The position numbers were made by a program, and so were the translations under genes. The notes below the pieces were generated by a model that saw only the letters and a list, made by a program, of their open reading frames with translations, made no database searches and had not been told where the DNA came from. From Chersky-806 sp038252255 (GTDB taxonomy: Bacteria > Actinomycetota > Acidimicrobiia > IMCC26256 > JAENVU01), in contig JBBSAM010000007.1 of assembly GCA_038252255.1 (NCBI GenBank), forward strand, positions 1 through 64,000: DNA of 64,000 nt, given 5' to 3'. Positions 15,934 to 24,182 of the stretch are shown here, piece after piece. Positions within the stretch are counted from its first letter, which is position 1, and each line of letters opens with the position of its first letter.

Positions 15934-16760
15934 TGAAGCTCGTCGGACAGCAGAAGCCCGAGCTGCTCCTCACCGAGACGCACCACATGTGTCCCGGTTG
16001 CGGTGAGCCACTCGCGTTGCGCGGGTACCTCGAGGCGATCCAGGAGCTGGGGCTCGGCCAGCGGACGATCGCGGTCGCGGGCATCGGTTGCTACACCAGC
16101 TTCTCGATGACGACCGACCTCGACCTCGTGCAGGCCCTGCACGGTCGCGCGCCGTCGGTTGCCACCGGGGTGAAGCGCATGAAGCCCGACTCTGTCGTCT
16201 TCACCCTCCAAGGCGACGGCGACATGGTGAACGAAGGGCTGCAGGAGGTGCTGCACACCGCGGCGCGCGGTGAGGCGATCACGTGCATCCTCTTGAACAA
16301 CGGGGTCTTCGGCGAGACCGGCGGGCACATGACCGCCACCACCGTCCTCGGCCAGCGCACGAAGAACACGCTCGACGGTCGCGAAGCCGGGTACCACGGC
16401 TACCCCATCCTGATCGGCGACCTGCTCGCGCAGCTCGAAGGCGCGACGTATGTGGCCCGCGGTTCGGTGCACAACGCTGGCGCGGTCGCCCGCACGAAGC
16501 GGATGTTCAAGCGCGCGTTCCAGACCCAGGTCGACGGCGGCTTCTCGTTCGTCGAGGTGCTGACGATGTGCCCGACCGGCTGGTTCATCCCGACCGCGGA
16601 GGGGCCGGACTACATGAGCGCGACGCTCGGCGAGGTCCACATCATGGGCGAGCTGAAAGCCGACGGGGTCGTGAAGTCCACCGAGGAGCTGCACGAGGAG
16701 AACGTGCGGAAGGCCGCGGAGATGGAACAGGCGCTCGCTCGAGGTGGTATCGATCCCTGA
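15930..16760 (+). CDS. 2-oxoacid:ferredoxin oxidoreductase, beta subunit (TPP-binding)
   Basis: 276 aa. The TPP/Mg motif runs from GDGD (95-98) to NN (123-124). The MCPGCGEP segment (Cys21, Cys24) and Cys54 in GIGCYTSF provide cluster ligands conserved in beta subunits. GTG 15930 overlaps the alpha stop codon, a coupling pattern common in this window; ATG 15933 is the alternative. The TGA overlaps the ATG of the acyl-CoA dehydrogenase by one base. Confidence 0.89.
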   Translation: MMKLVGQQKPELLLTETHHMCPGCGEPLALRGYLEAIQELGLGQRTIAVAGIGCYTSFSMTTDLDLVQALHGRAPSVATGVKRMKPDSVVFTLQGDGDMVNEGLQEVLHTAARGEAITCILLNNGVFGETGGHMTATTVLGQRTKNTLDGREAGYHGYPILIGDLLAQLEGATYVARGSVHNAGAVARTKRMFKRAFQTQVDGGFSFVEVLTMCPTGWFIPTAEGPDYMSATLGEVHIMGELKADGVVKSTEELHEENVRKAAEMEQALARGGIDP

Positions 16761-17908
16761 TGGACTTCGACTACCCGCCCGAGGCCGAGGCGTTCCGAGC
16801 CGAGTTCCGGGCCTGGCTCGACGAGCACCTGACGGACGAGCACCGCGGCGACGGCCTCGGGTTCTCGATGGAGATGGGTCCCGAGCGGCTCGCGACGTTG
16901 CGGGCCTGGAACCGCGAGCTCGCCGACGCGCGCTACGCCGCGATCGCGTGGCCCGAGGAGTACGGGGGCCGCGGCGCCGGGATCATGGAGCAGCTGGTCT
17001 TCGCGGAGGAGATGCACCGTTCGGGCGCGCCCGGCACGCTGAACCCCCTCGGACTGTCCAACATTGCGCCGGCGATCATCGAGCACGGGACCGACGAGCA
17101 GAAGCGCCGGCTGCTCCCGCGGATGCTGCGCGGCGATGACATCTGGTGCCAAGGGTTCTCGGAGCCCGACGCGGGCAGCGACCTCGCGTCGTTGAAGATG
17201 ACCGCGGTGCTCGACGGCGACCACTTCGTCGTCAACGGGCAGAAGACATGGAACACGCTCGGCCATCTCGCGAATTGGTGCGAGCTGCTGGTGCGGACGG
17301 ATCCGAGCGCGCCGAAGCACCGCGGGATCTCGTGTCTGCTCGTCGACATGACGCTCCCGGGCGTCGAGGTGCGTCCCCTCGTCACCATCACCGGTGAGCG
17401 CGAGTTCAACGAGCTGTTCTTCACCGATGTGCTCGTCCCCAAGGACGCGTTGCTCGGGCCGCTCAACGAGGGTTGGCGCGTCGCGATGACCACACTCGCC
17501 TACGAGCGGGCCACCGTGGCGAACCTGCACCTGGGTCTGAGGGGCAAGATCCGCCGGCTGCTGGACACCGCGAAGGACAACGGTGCCGCGTCGGACCCGG
17601 TGCTGCGCCAACGCCTGGCCCGCCTGTACCTCGAGGGCGAGCTGCTGAAGCTGGTGAGCGACCGGGCGATCTCCGGCGCGCTGCACGGCCGGGACGTCGG
17701 CCCGGAGGGCAGCATCGCCAAGCTCGTGTGGAGCGAGGCGGAGCAGCACCTCGGCGAGGTGGCCGGCGACGTGCTCGGCGCCGATGCGAACTCCGGCTCG
17801 TGGGGCCGCGACCGGGTCTACATGCGCGCGCTGACGATCGCCGGCGGCACGACCCAGGTCAACAAGAACATCCTCGCGACGAGAATCCTCGGCCTCCCCC
17901 GCAAGTAA
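16760..17908 (+). CDS. Acyl-CoA dehydrogenase
   Basis: 382 aa FAD enzyme that makes an alpha-beta double bond in an acyl-CoA. Visible motifs are WCQGFSEPDAGSDL (FAD/substrate loop), the central beta-barrel with VNGQKTWNT, and the C-terminal helical domain ending AGGTTQVNKNILATRILGLPR. It is coupled to the beta subunit gene (TGATG) and ends the operon. It could act on the acyl-CoA produced by the 2-oxoacid oxidoreductase. A 49-nt palindrome lies 25 nt downstream of its stop. Confidence 0.9.
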   Translation: MDFDYPPEAEAFRAEFRAWLDEHLTDEHRGDGLGFSMEMGPERLATLRAWNRELADARYAAIAWPEEYGGRGAGIMEQLVFAEEMHRSGAPGTLNPLGLSNIAPAIIEHGTDEQKRRLLPRMLRGDDIWCQGFSEPDAGSDLASLKMTAVLDGDHFVVNGQKTWNTLGHLANWCELLVRTDPSAPKHRGISCLLVDMTLPGVEVRPLVTITGEREFNELFFTDVLVPKDALLGPLNEGWRVAMTTLAYERATVANLHLGLRGKIRRLLDTAKDNGAASDPVLRQRLARLYLEGELLKLVSDRAISGALHGRDVGPEGSIAKLVWSEAEQHLGEVAGDVLGADANSGSWGRDRVYMRALTIAGGTTQVNKNILATRILGLPRK

Positions 17909-17933
17909 CGCCCCCCACCCCACCCCAACCCCC

Positions 17934-17982
17934 GTTTTGGCGTCAGTAGGGACCCCATACGGGTCCCTACTGACGCCAAAAG
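17934..17982. repeat. 49-nt palindromic element, copy 2 (perfect 21-bp arms)
   Basis: From TTTTGGCGTC at 17935 to GACGCCAAAA ending 17981, the two 21-nt arms are exactly complementary around the 5-nt loop CATAC. Outer CCCCAAC (17923-17929) and GTTGGGG (17988-17994) extend the symmetry. It lies between two convergent stop codons and could end both transcripts, but the arms start with T and end with A, the reverse of an intrinsic terminator. Confidence 0.9.
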
Positions 17983-17998
17983 CCGAAGTTGGGGGCGG

Positions 17999-19168
17999 TC
18001 AGGCGGGGATGGTGACGGGGACGTTGCTGTAGCCGGCGACGTTGGCCATCTGGACCCGGCGGAGGCCGTCGTCCTGGACGATGTAGCGGGGCCAGCGCCG
18101 GCCGATCTCCTCGAACGCGATGCGGCTCTCGAGCCGGGCCAGTGCCGCGCCGAGGCAGGTGTGGATGCCGTGGCCGAAGCCGACGGACATCGACAGCGGG
18201 CGGGAGATGTCGAACCGGTCCGGGTCGGGATACTCCCGCTCGTCCCGGCTGGCCGCGCCCGTCACGAGCAGCACCGGCTCGTCCGCGGGGATCGTCACCC
18301 CGTGCCACTCCGACGCCACCGTGCTCCGCCGCCCCTGGTACTGCGACGGCGCCCAGTAGCGCAGCACCTCCTCGACGGCACCTGGCAGAACGCCGTCGGG
18401 ATCCGCCAGGATCTTCGCCCACTCCCCCGGGTTCCGCTCGAACAGCACGACCCCGCCACCGACGAGCTTCGTCACCGTCTCACTGCCCGCGCCCGCGAGC
18501 AGCACACCGAACGCGGCGATCTCCTCATCGGAGAGGCCGGTTGCCACGAGGCCGGACAGCATGTCGTCGGTCGGGTGGCGCCGCTTCTCCTTCGCGAGGT
18601 CGTACAGGTAGACGATCGCGTTGAGGCCGGCTTCCATGCCGGCCTGCGTCGGCTTGGGGTCACCGGGCTCGCGGTGCAGCATCTCGTCGGTCCAGTGCCG
18701 GATCTGCTGCCGGTCACCTTCCGGGACGCCGAGGATCACGCAGATCACCTCGACCGGGAACGGACCGGCGAAGTCCGCGGTGAGATCGAACGTCGGGTCG
18801 CCGACCAACCGGTCCAGGTACTTCGTGACGATGCCCCGGATCATCGGCTCGAGGTCGGCCACGGCCTTCGGCGTGAACACCCGGCTCACCATCCGCCGCA
18901 GCCGCTCGTGGTCCGGTGGATCCATGAAGATGATCGAACCCGTCACCAGCGATCCGATGTCCTTCTCGGCGAGCTGGTCGAGCGTGATCCCCTTCGTGCT
19001 CGTGAAGGTCTGCCAGTCGCGGTGGGCCTTCACCACGTCTGCGTAGCGGGACAGCGCCCAGAACCCGTAGCGCTCGCTGTAGTAGACGGGCGCCTCGTCG
19101 CGCAGCCAGCGGTAGGTGTCGTACGGGTCGTCGAAGAAGTCCGCGGAGAGCGGGTCGAACTCCCTCAC
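17999..19168 (-). CDS. Cytochrome P450
   Basis: 389 aa soluble bacterial P450. I-helix AGAGSET (225-231) supplies the oxygen-activating segment, ExxR is Glu267-Arg270, and the heme loop is FGHGIHTCLG with Cys338 as thiolate ligand. GTG 19168 overlaps the stop of the thiolase-like gene, so it is third in the enoyl-CoA hydratase/thiolase/P450 operon. The linkage hints at oxidation of a terpenoid, steroid or fatty acid; the substrate is not deducible. No ferredoxin partner is adjacent. Confidence 0.93.
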   Translation of the reverse strand: MREFDPLSADFFDDPYDTYRWLRDEAPVYYSERYGFWALSRYADVVKAHRDWQTFTSTKGITLDQLAEKDIGSLVTGSIIFMDPPDHERLRRMVSRVFTPKAVADLEPMIRGIVTKYLDRLVGDPTFDLTADFAGPFPVEVICVILGVPEGDRQQIRHWTDEMLHREPGDPKPTQAGMEAGLNAIVYLYDLAKEKRRHPTDDMLSGLVATGLSDEEIAAFGVLLAGAGSETVTKLVGGGVVLFERNPGEWAKILADPDGVLPGAVEEVLRYWAPSQYQGRRSTVASEWHGVTIPADEPVLLVTGAASRDEREYPDPDRFDISRPLSMSVGFGHGIHTCLGAALARLESRIAFEEIGRRWPRYIVQDDGLRRVQMANVAGYSNVPVTIPA

Positions 19169-20646
19169 GGGACCACCGTGTTGAGGTTCTCGCTCGTGGC
19201 CAAGGTCACCGCACGCCCCACGAGCTCCTCCTCCTCGGCCGATCGCAGCAGATCCCCGGCGAGCATCTTCGCGTACGCGCGCGTGCCGTCGGGCAGGTCG
19301 CATACGGCGACCCCCCAGTCCGGTGTCCCGTCGGGACCGTGCACGACGGAGTACGCCGCCACCTCGGCCGGCCCGGCGTAGGTATCGGTGATCGGGACCA
19401 CCGGCTGCACCGGAGACGGGTTCGGCGGGGCCGGCGCGCTCGACCCGGGCTCGGTGGAGTAGACGCCGAACACGTGCTTCGTCATGTGCATGCCGACCCC
19501 GCTCACCATCCCGAACGACCCGGGGTCGTCGCGCAGGAGGCGGGCCATGGTCGCGATCGAGTGGGTCAGGTAATCACTGCCGGCGCCGCCGTGGTACGGC
19601 AACCCGCCGGTGACCGTGAGAGGGCGGGCGTCGTCGGCGCGGATGCCGAGCGCGTCTCGAGCGAAGTTCACCGACGACGCGAAGCACGAGTAGAGGTCGA
19701 GGTGAGCCACGTCGTCGATCCCGATGCCCGCGCCGGCGAGCGCCGCGGCCGAAGCTGCCGCCATCGCCGGTGAGCGCCACAGATCGACGTGCTCGGCCAC
19801 GTACACGGGGTCGCTGGCGTAGCACCAGCCGCGCAGGTACACCCGCTGGTCGCGCGGCACCCCCATGTCGTCCGCGGCCTCGTGGCTCGCCAGAAGCAGC
19901 GCGCCCGCCATGTCCACGTCCATGATCGAGACCATGTACTTCGTGTACGGGTACCCGACCATGCGGTTCGTAGGCGTCGGGGTGATGATCTCCCGCGCCG
20001 ACCGTTCGACCGGGAACCACGCCTGCGGGTTCGCGGCCGCGACGCGGGTGAACCGCTCCCACTGGTCACCGAGCTGGGACCGGTACTCGTCGAGTGGGAT
20101 CCCGAGATGCGCGCGGCGGGCGTTGTCGAACACCGCGAACGTCAGCCAGGCCTGGAAGACCTCGTGGGCCACCTCCGCGGGATGGAACGGCGCCTCCCAC
20201 GGGAACGGCCGCTTCTCCTCCGGCTTGTACGAGTACTCGTACCGCTCGCCGCGCCGCTTGAACCTCCGCTGGGTCGCGAGCGCCTCGGCACCGACGACGA
20301 GCGCGACGTCCAGCTCGCTGCGGAGGATCTGCTCGGCCAGGTCCTGCACCAGCAGCTGGGGGGTCGTGCCACCAATGCCGGAATAGAACTGGCGCTTCGG
20401 CTCGACGCCGAGCCGGGCGGCGAGGCGTGCGGCGGGGTCGTCGTACTGCCAGGTCTGGGTGTAGACGACGTCGATCGCGTCGAGCCGGCCGAGCACCGAC
20501 TGGCCGAGACTGCTGTCATCCGCCGCCGCGCGAGCGACGTCCTCCCACATCACGAGCGGCTCCGGCGCGCCCGCGTCGCCGACCTCCGCCGGGTGCCAGG
20601 TACGCGTCCCGACCCCGATCAGGCACGGCGACCGCGGATCAGTCAT
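19165..20646 (-). CDS. Thiolase-like acetyl-CoA acetyltransferase (SCP-x type, Cys nucleophile absent)
   Basis: 493 aa. DLYSCFASSVNFARDALG and TGGLPYHGGAGSDYLTHSIATM match the thiolase fold of the SCP-x/acetyl-CoA acetyltransferase family. A C-terminal domain after about 400 resembles the extra OB-like domain of type-1 thiolase-like proteins. The position of the acylated Cys reads SGIGGTTPQ (89-97), with Thr in place of Cys, so it may not act as a normal thiolase. ATG with GGAG 8 nt upstream. It is coupled with the P450 gene (GTGA). Confidence 0.82.
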   Translation of the reverse strand: MTDPRSPCLIGVGTRTWHPAEVGDAGAPEPLVMWEDVARAAADDSSLGQSVLGRLDAIDVVYTQTWQYDDPAARLAARLGVEPKRQFYSGIGGTTPQLLVQDLAEQILRSELDVALVVGAEALATQRRFKRRGERYEYSYKPEEKRPFPWEAPFHPAEVAHEVFQAWLTFAVFDNARRAHLGIPLDEYRSQLGDQWERFTRVAAANPQAWFPVERSAREIITPTPTNRMVGYPYTKYMVSIMDVDMAGALLLASHEAADDMGVPRDQRVYLRGWCYASDPVYVAEHVDLWRSPAMAAASAAALAGAGIGIDDVAHLDLYSCFASSVNFARDALGIRADDARPLTVTGGLPYHGGAGSDYLTHSIATMARLLRDDPGSFGMVSGVGMHMTKHVFGVYSTEPGSSAPAPPNPSPVQPVVPITDTYAGPAEVAAYSVVHGPDGTPDWGVAVCDLPDGTRAYAKMLAGDLLRSAEEEELVGRAVTLATSENLNTVVP

Positions 20647-20701
20647 CCGGATCGCTCCGGCGTCCGCACCTCGTGCGCTCCCGTCTGCGCTCGGCCCGCG
20701 A

Positions 20702-21511
20702 TCACTTCGCCTGCCAGTTCGGCTTGCGCTTCTCGGCGAACGCCTTCGGGCCCTCCTTGGCGTCCTCCGTCTGGAAGATCACCGAGGAGATCCGGCTCTC
20801 GTTCTTGTAGGCCTCCCGCAGGTTCATGCCGAGGCCCTCCCAGACGCTCTGCTTCGTGGCCTGGACCGCGAGCGGTGCGTTGGCGGTGATGCGGCGCGCG
20901 TAGGTGTACGCCGCGTCGAGCAGCTCGTCGCGCGGGACGACCGCGTTGAGCAGCCCCATCTCGTAGGCCCGCTCGGCGGGGATGAGGTCTGCGCACAGCA
21001 GGAACTCCATGGCCAGGGGGAACGGGATCTGGCGGGGCAAGCGGACCGTGGTACCGCCGCCGGCGAAGAGCCCGCGCTTGGGCTCCATGACGGCGAACTG
21101 CGCTTCGGGGCACGCGACACGGATGTCACAACCGCCGAGCATCTCCATCCCGCCGGCGGCGCAGAAGCCGTTCACCGCGGCGATGATCGGCTTCCAGATC
21201 TTCGCCCCGCGCAGCACTGCCTTCGTCCCGTCGTCGAGGCGGTACCCGCCGATCTCGTTCAGTCCCTTCTCGGCGATCTCCTTCTGGTACTTCGTGATCT
21301 CCGGGATGTACCTCTTCAGGTCCGCGCCGACGAAGAACGTGTCTTCGACACCCGTGATGATCGCCACCCAGGCCGATTCGTCGTCGTTGAAACGGTCCCA
21401 GGCCTCCCGGAGGAGCTTGAAGTGCTCCATGTCCGCGGAGTTGCGCGCCTCGGGCCGGTCGATCGTGATGAGCACGATGTGCTCGTCGTCCTGTTCGTAG
21501 TGAATCGGCAT
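20702..21511 (-). CDS. Enoyl-CoA hydratase/isomerase family protein
   Basis: 269 aa crotonase fold. The first oxyanion-hole segment is FFVGADLKRY and the second is NGFCAAGGME; the Glu usually used in catalysis may be in FAVMEPKRGLF. It acts on an acyl-CoA, probably adding water to an enoyl-CoA. The ATG is 7 nt from TAGCGT, and an 8-bp inverted repeat surrounds that box, so it is the first gene of a regulated operon with the thiolase-like and P450 genes. Confidence 0.87.
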   Translation of the reverse strand: MPIHYEQDDEHIVLITIDRPEARNSADMEHFKLLREAWDRFNDDESAWVAIITGVEDTFFVGADLKRYIPEITKYQKEIAEKGLNEIGGYRLDDGTKAVLRGAKIWKPIIAAVNGFCAAGGMEMLGGCDIRVACPEAQFAVMEPKRGLFAGGGTTVRLPRQIPFPLAMEFLLCADLIPAERAYEMGLLNAVVPRDELLDAAYTYARRITANAPLAVQATKQSVWEGLGMNLREAYKNESRISSVIFQTEDAKEGPKAFAEKRKPNWQAK

Positions 21512-21532
21512 ACCTGACACGCTAGTCAGGTA
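21511..21532 (-). promoter_or_regulatory. Operator palindrome around the -10 of the enoyl-CoA hydratase operon
   Basis: TACCTGAC at 21511-21518 and GTCAGGTA at 21525-21532 form a perfect 8-bp inverted repeat with a 6-nt spacer. The spacer is exactly the -10 hexamer (TAGCGT on the minus strand), 7 nt from the ATG. A dimeric repressor bound here would cover the -10 and the transcript start. Confidence 0.6.
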
Positions 21533-21671
21533 CGAATCGACCCACCACGAGCACGCTCCGTGACCCGATCGAGGGTTCCGAACACACCACGCAACCGACC
21601 CGGACCAGGGTCCGCGCGGTATCACGGAAAGACACCACATCCCGCCGCGATGGCGCGATGGTGATCAGTGC

Positions 21672-21926
21672 GTGGACGACACCCTCGCCATGTTGGTGGT
21701 GGCTCGAGCACTCGTGCAGTCGTATCCCACCTGGACCGACGAGCACGGCACGAACGTCGAACAGCTCGCGGAGATCGCGGTTGGCGCGCTCGCGGAGCAC
21801 GGCCTGCTCGTCACCCATGACCTCACGGACGAGGAAGCCGACCAGCCGGTGAGCACCGGAGTCACACGAGGTCGGGTTGCGCCTCCAACGGACGACGCGA
21901 TCGGTGCCGCCATCTCGCTGCCATAA
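21672..21926 (+). CDS. Small hypothetical protein
   Basis: 84 aa from GTG. The sequence MDDTLAMLVVARALVQSYPTW... looks helical with normal composition and GC-rich third positions, which supports coding. No domain is recognised. It has no clear Shine-Dalgarno site or -10, and its last 65 bases overlap the 3' end of the TSUP gene on the other strand. The antisense reading here looks less protein-like. It could be a chance frame. Confidence 0.35.
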   Translation: MDDTLAMLVVARALVQSYPTWTDEHGTNVEQLAEIAVGALAEHGLLVTHDLTDEEADQPVSTGVTRGRVAPPTDDAIGAAISLP

Positions 21927-22755
21927 CCAGTGCCCCCACCGCGGCGACCGCGAGCATCGCGATCACCACCGCGTCCGACGCACCGAGAAGCTTCGCTCCC
22001 GACGCGGCCAGGATGACGACGAGGATCGGGCGGATCACGTGGTCGGGCGCGCGGGACGAGATCCGGGCGCCCATGATGACCCCCGGGATCGCGCCGACCA
22101 GCAGCGCCAGCGTCAGCCCGAGCTCGAAGTCCCCGAACAGCAGGTGACCGAACGCGGCCGCGGCCACGAGCGGGATTGCCTGCACCAGGTCCGTGCCGAC
22201 GAGCTGCCCGGCCGCCAACGTCGGGTAGAGGAGCAGGAGCATCACGATCATCAGGGAGCCCGACCCGACGGACGTCATGCCGACGATGAAGCCGCCGATG
22301 ACACCGATGAGGATCGTCGGCATCGGCCGCAGGACGATCCGGTGTTGCGCGCCGTCCACCGGCGCGCCGTGATCCCGCCCCTGCTGGATCTTCTGCCGTA
22401 CGACGATCGAGATCGACGCCACGACCAGCGCGGCACCGAGCAGCACCTTGAGGACATCCTGCAGGTTGTCACCGCCGAGCGCCTTGAGCACCACGACCCC
22501 GGCGAACGCGGCGGGCACCGAGCCGATCACGAGCCAGCGGACGAGCTTCCAGTTCACGGTGCCGCGACGAGCATGCACGCTCGCCCCGAAGGGCTTCATG
22601 ATGAGGGATGCCATGAGGTCGCTCGAGACCGCCGTGAGCGGGTTGATGCCGAAGAACAGCACGAGGATCGGCGTCATCAATGCGCCACCGCCCATGCCCG
22701 TGAGCCCGACCACGAACCCGACCCCGAGTCCGGCGAGCGAGATTCCCCAGTCCAT
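21862..22755 (-). CDS. TSUP-family permease (TauE/SafE, DUF81)
   Basis: 297 aa with about eight hydrophobic segments in two halves, each opening with the family's Gly-rich signature (GLTGMGGGALMTPIL and GMTSVGSGSLMIV). TSUP proteins export or import sulfite, sulfonates or sulfate. It is divergent from the Rrf2-cysQDNC operon, which supports a role in sulfur-oxyanion traffic; the direction is not known. I start at ATG 22755 because GGGAGG sits about 10 nt upstream; an ATG at 22764 is too close to it. Promoter at 22844-22872. Confidence 0.85.
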   Translation of the reverse strand: MDWGISLAGLGVGFVVGLTGMGGGALMTPILVLFFGINPLTAVSSDLMASLIMKPFGASVHARRGTVNWKLVRWLVIGSVPAAFAGVVVLKALGGDNLQDVLKVLLGAALVVASISIVVRQKIQQGRDHGAPVDGAQHRIVLRPMPTILIGVIGGFIVGMTSVGSGSLMIVMLLLLYPTLAAGQLVGTDLVQAIPLVAAAAFGHLLFGDFELGLTLALLVGAIPGVIMGARISSRAPDHVIRPILVVILAASGAKLLGASDAVVIAMLAVAAVGALVMAARWRHRSRRPLEAQPDLV

Positions 22756-22843
22756 GACGCCCATTCCTCCCGCACCTTGCGGTCGTAGTGGCTTCGACGC
22801 CAAGGACGGTTGGCTGAAGCACGGTCGCTTGCGCTTGTTCACT

Positions 22844-22872
22844 ACTGTACTAGAGATTGTGGTGTTTGTCGA
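22844..22872 (-). promoter_or_regulatory. Promoter for the TSUP permease gene
   Basis: On the minus strand TCGACA (22867-22872), a 17-nt spacer and TACAGT (22844-22849) form a good sigma-70-like promoter. It gives a leader of about 80 nt. It lies close to the divergent Rrf2 promoter, so one bound Rrf2 dimer could affect both. Confidence 0.6.
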
Positions 22873-22894
22873 CGGGCGGCCTCTCCGACTCGGA

Positions 22895-22900
22895 TAGGTT
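22895..22900 (+). promoter_or_regulatory. -10 box, leaderless type, for the Rrf2 gene
   Basis: TAGGTT ends 8 nt before the GTG at 22909. It would drive the sulfate-activation operon. Confidence 0.45.
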
Positions 22901-22908
22901 GCGAAGCA

Positions 22909-23367
22909 GTGCGAATCTCGGCGAAGGCGGACTATGCGGTACGGGTCGCGGCGGAGCTCGCGACCGCGCCCCCCGGTGAGCCGGTGAAGGGCGAGCAGCT
23001 CGCGAAGGCGCAGGACATGCCGCTGAAGTTCCTCGAGAACATCCTCGGGGCGCTGCGCACCGCCGGTCTCGTCGCCTCGAGGCGTGGAGCCTCCGGGGGC
23101 TACCTGCTCGCGAAGCCGGCGGCGGACATCACGGTCGCGGACGTGATCCGGGCCGTCGACGGCCCGCTCGGCGCCGTCCGGGGCGAGGCCCCCGAGGCGT
23201 TCGACTATCCCGGGCCGGCCAGCCGCCTGGTGGACGTGTGGATCGCCGCCCGCGCCGCCCTCCGCTCGGTCCTCGAGAACGTGACGCTTGCCGACCTCGC
23301 GGCCGAGAAGCTCCCCAAGAGCATCGAGAAGATGATCGCCGACCCCGACGCTCGGCACCGACGGTGA
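22909..23367 (+). CDS. Rrf2-family regulator without Fe-S cysteines (CymR-like)
   Basis: 152 aa. MRISAKADYAVRVAAELA and the winged helix ASRRGASGGYLLAKPAADITVADVIRAVDG are typical of Rrf2 proteins. The three Cys residues that hold the cluster in IscR are missing, as in CymR, the cysteine-metabolism repressor. It is first in the cysQ-cysD-cysN-cysC operon and opposite the TSUP permease, so it probably senses sulfur status through a partner or metabolite. GTGA overlap with cysQ. Confidence 0.87.
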   Translation: MRISAKADYAVRVAAELATAPPGEPVKGEQLAKAQDMPLKFLENILGALRTAGLVASRRGASGGYLLAKPAADITVADVIRAVDGPLGAVRGEAPEAFDYPGPASRLVDVWIAARAALRSVLENVTLADLAAEKLPKSIEKMIADPDARHRR

Positions 23368-24116
23368 AAGGCGACGCGGAGCTCGCCGCGCAGATCGCAG
23401 AAGCCGCCGGCCGGCTCCTGGTCGAGCTGCGGACGACGACCGACGATCCCGCCACCCTGAAGCGCGAAGGCGACGCGCAGGCGAACGTCCTGATCCTCGA
23501 CGCGCTCCATCGGGCCCGGCCCGACGACCCGATCCTGTCCGAGGAATCGGCTGACGACCGGACGCGGCTCGGATCCGAGCGGGCCTGGATCGTCGACCCC
23601 CTGGACGGCACCCGCGAGTACGCCGAGAAGGATCGTGACGACTGGGCGGTGCACGTGGCGCTCGCGATCAACGGTGTGGCCGAGATCGGCGCCGTGGCCC
23701 TGCCGGCCCGGGGCATGGTGCTCTCGACCGATCCCGCACCGCGGCTCGCCCCCGCCGGCCCGGGACCGGTCCGCCTCGTCGTGAGCCGCACCCGCCCGCC
23801 CGCCGTGACCGACGACCTCCAACGGGCACTCGGGGCCGAGCTCGTACCGATGGGCTCCGCCGGGGCCAAGACGATGGCCATCGTGCTCGGCGACGCCGAC
23901 GTCTACGCGCACGCCGGTGGCCAGTACCAGTGGGACTCCGCCGCGCCCGTCGCCGTCGCCCGGGCCGCGGGCCTCCACACCTCCCGGCTCGACGGCTCCC
24001 CGTTGCGGTACAACGAATCCGACCCGTACCTGCCGGATCTGCTCGTCTGCCGGCCGGAATTGGCCGACCGGGTCATCGAGATCGCGCGCTCAAGTGGGAC
24101 CACCAACCGTCCGTAA
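23364..24116 (+). CDS. cysQ: 3'(2'),5'-bisphosphate nucleotidase (inositol-phosphatase fold)
   Basis: 250 aa. The Mg sites of the inositol monophosphatase fold are visible: ILSEESADD, WIVDPLDGTREY and GQYQWDSAAPVAVARAAG. In this context it most likely removes the 3'-phosphate from PAP or PAPS and balances the PAPS pool made by CysDNC; inositol-1-phosphatase activity cannot be ruled out. GTG overlaps the Rrf2 stop. cysD follows after 66 nt with its own -10. Confidence 0.85.
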   Translation: MKGDAELAAQIAEAAGRLLVELRTTTDDPATLKREGDAQANVLILDALHRARPDDPILSEESADDRTRLGSERAWIVDPLDGTREYAEKDRDDWAVHVALAINGVAEIGAVALPARGMVLSTDPAPRLAPAGPGPVRLVVSRTRPPAVTDDLQRALGAELVPMGSAGAKTMAIVLGDADVYAHAGGQYQWDSAAPVAVARAAGLHTSRLDGSPLRYNESDPYLPDLLVCRPELADRVIEIARSSGTTNRP

Positions 24117-24132
24117 CCTCACGGAGAGCGGC

Positions 24133-24138
24133 TACAAT
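24133..24138 (+). promoter_or_regulatory. -10 box of an internal promoter for cysD
   Basis: TACAAT lies 44 nt before the cysD ATG, which has AGGAG 9 nt upstream. No good -35 is seen. Confidence 0.45.
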
Positions 24139-24182
24139 CGCGCCTTCCGTTTGGGCCTCGATCTGGGAGCAGGAGTAGCGAG

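Noticed and set aside
17934..17982. The 49-nt palindrome as a plain rho-independent terminator
   Set aside because: The arms begin TTTT and end AAAA, opposite to an A-stem-U arrangement, and the length and arms are conserved between copies.
21522..21818. Minus-strand 98-codon frame between the hydratase and TSUP genes
   Set aside because: It covers the hydratase operator and opposes the more protein-like 21672 frame; it has no start signals.
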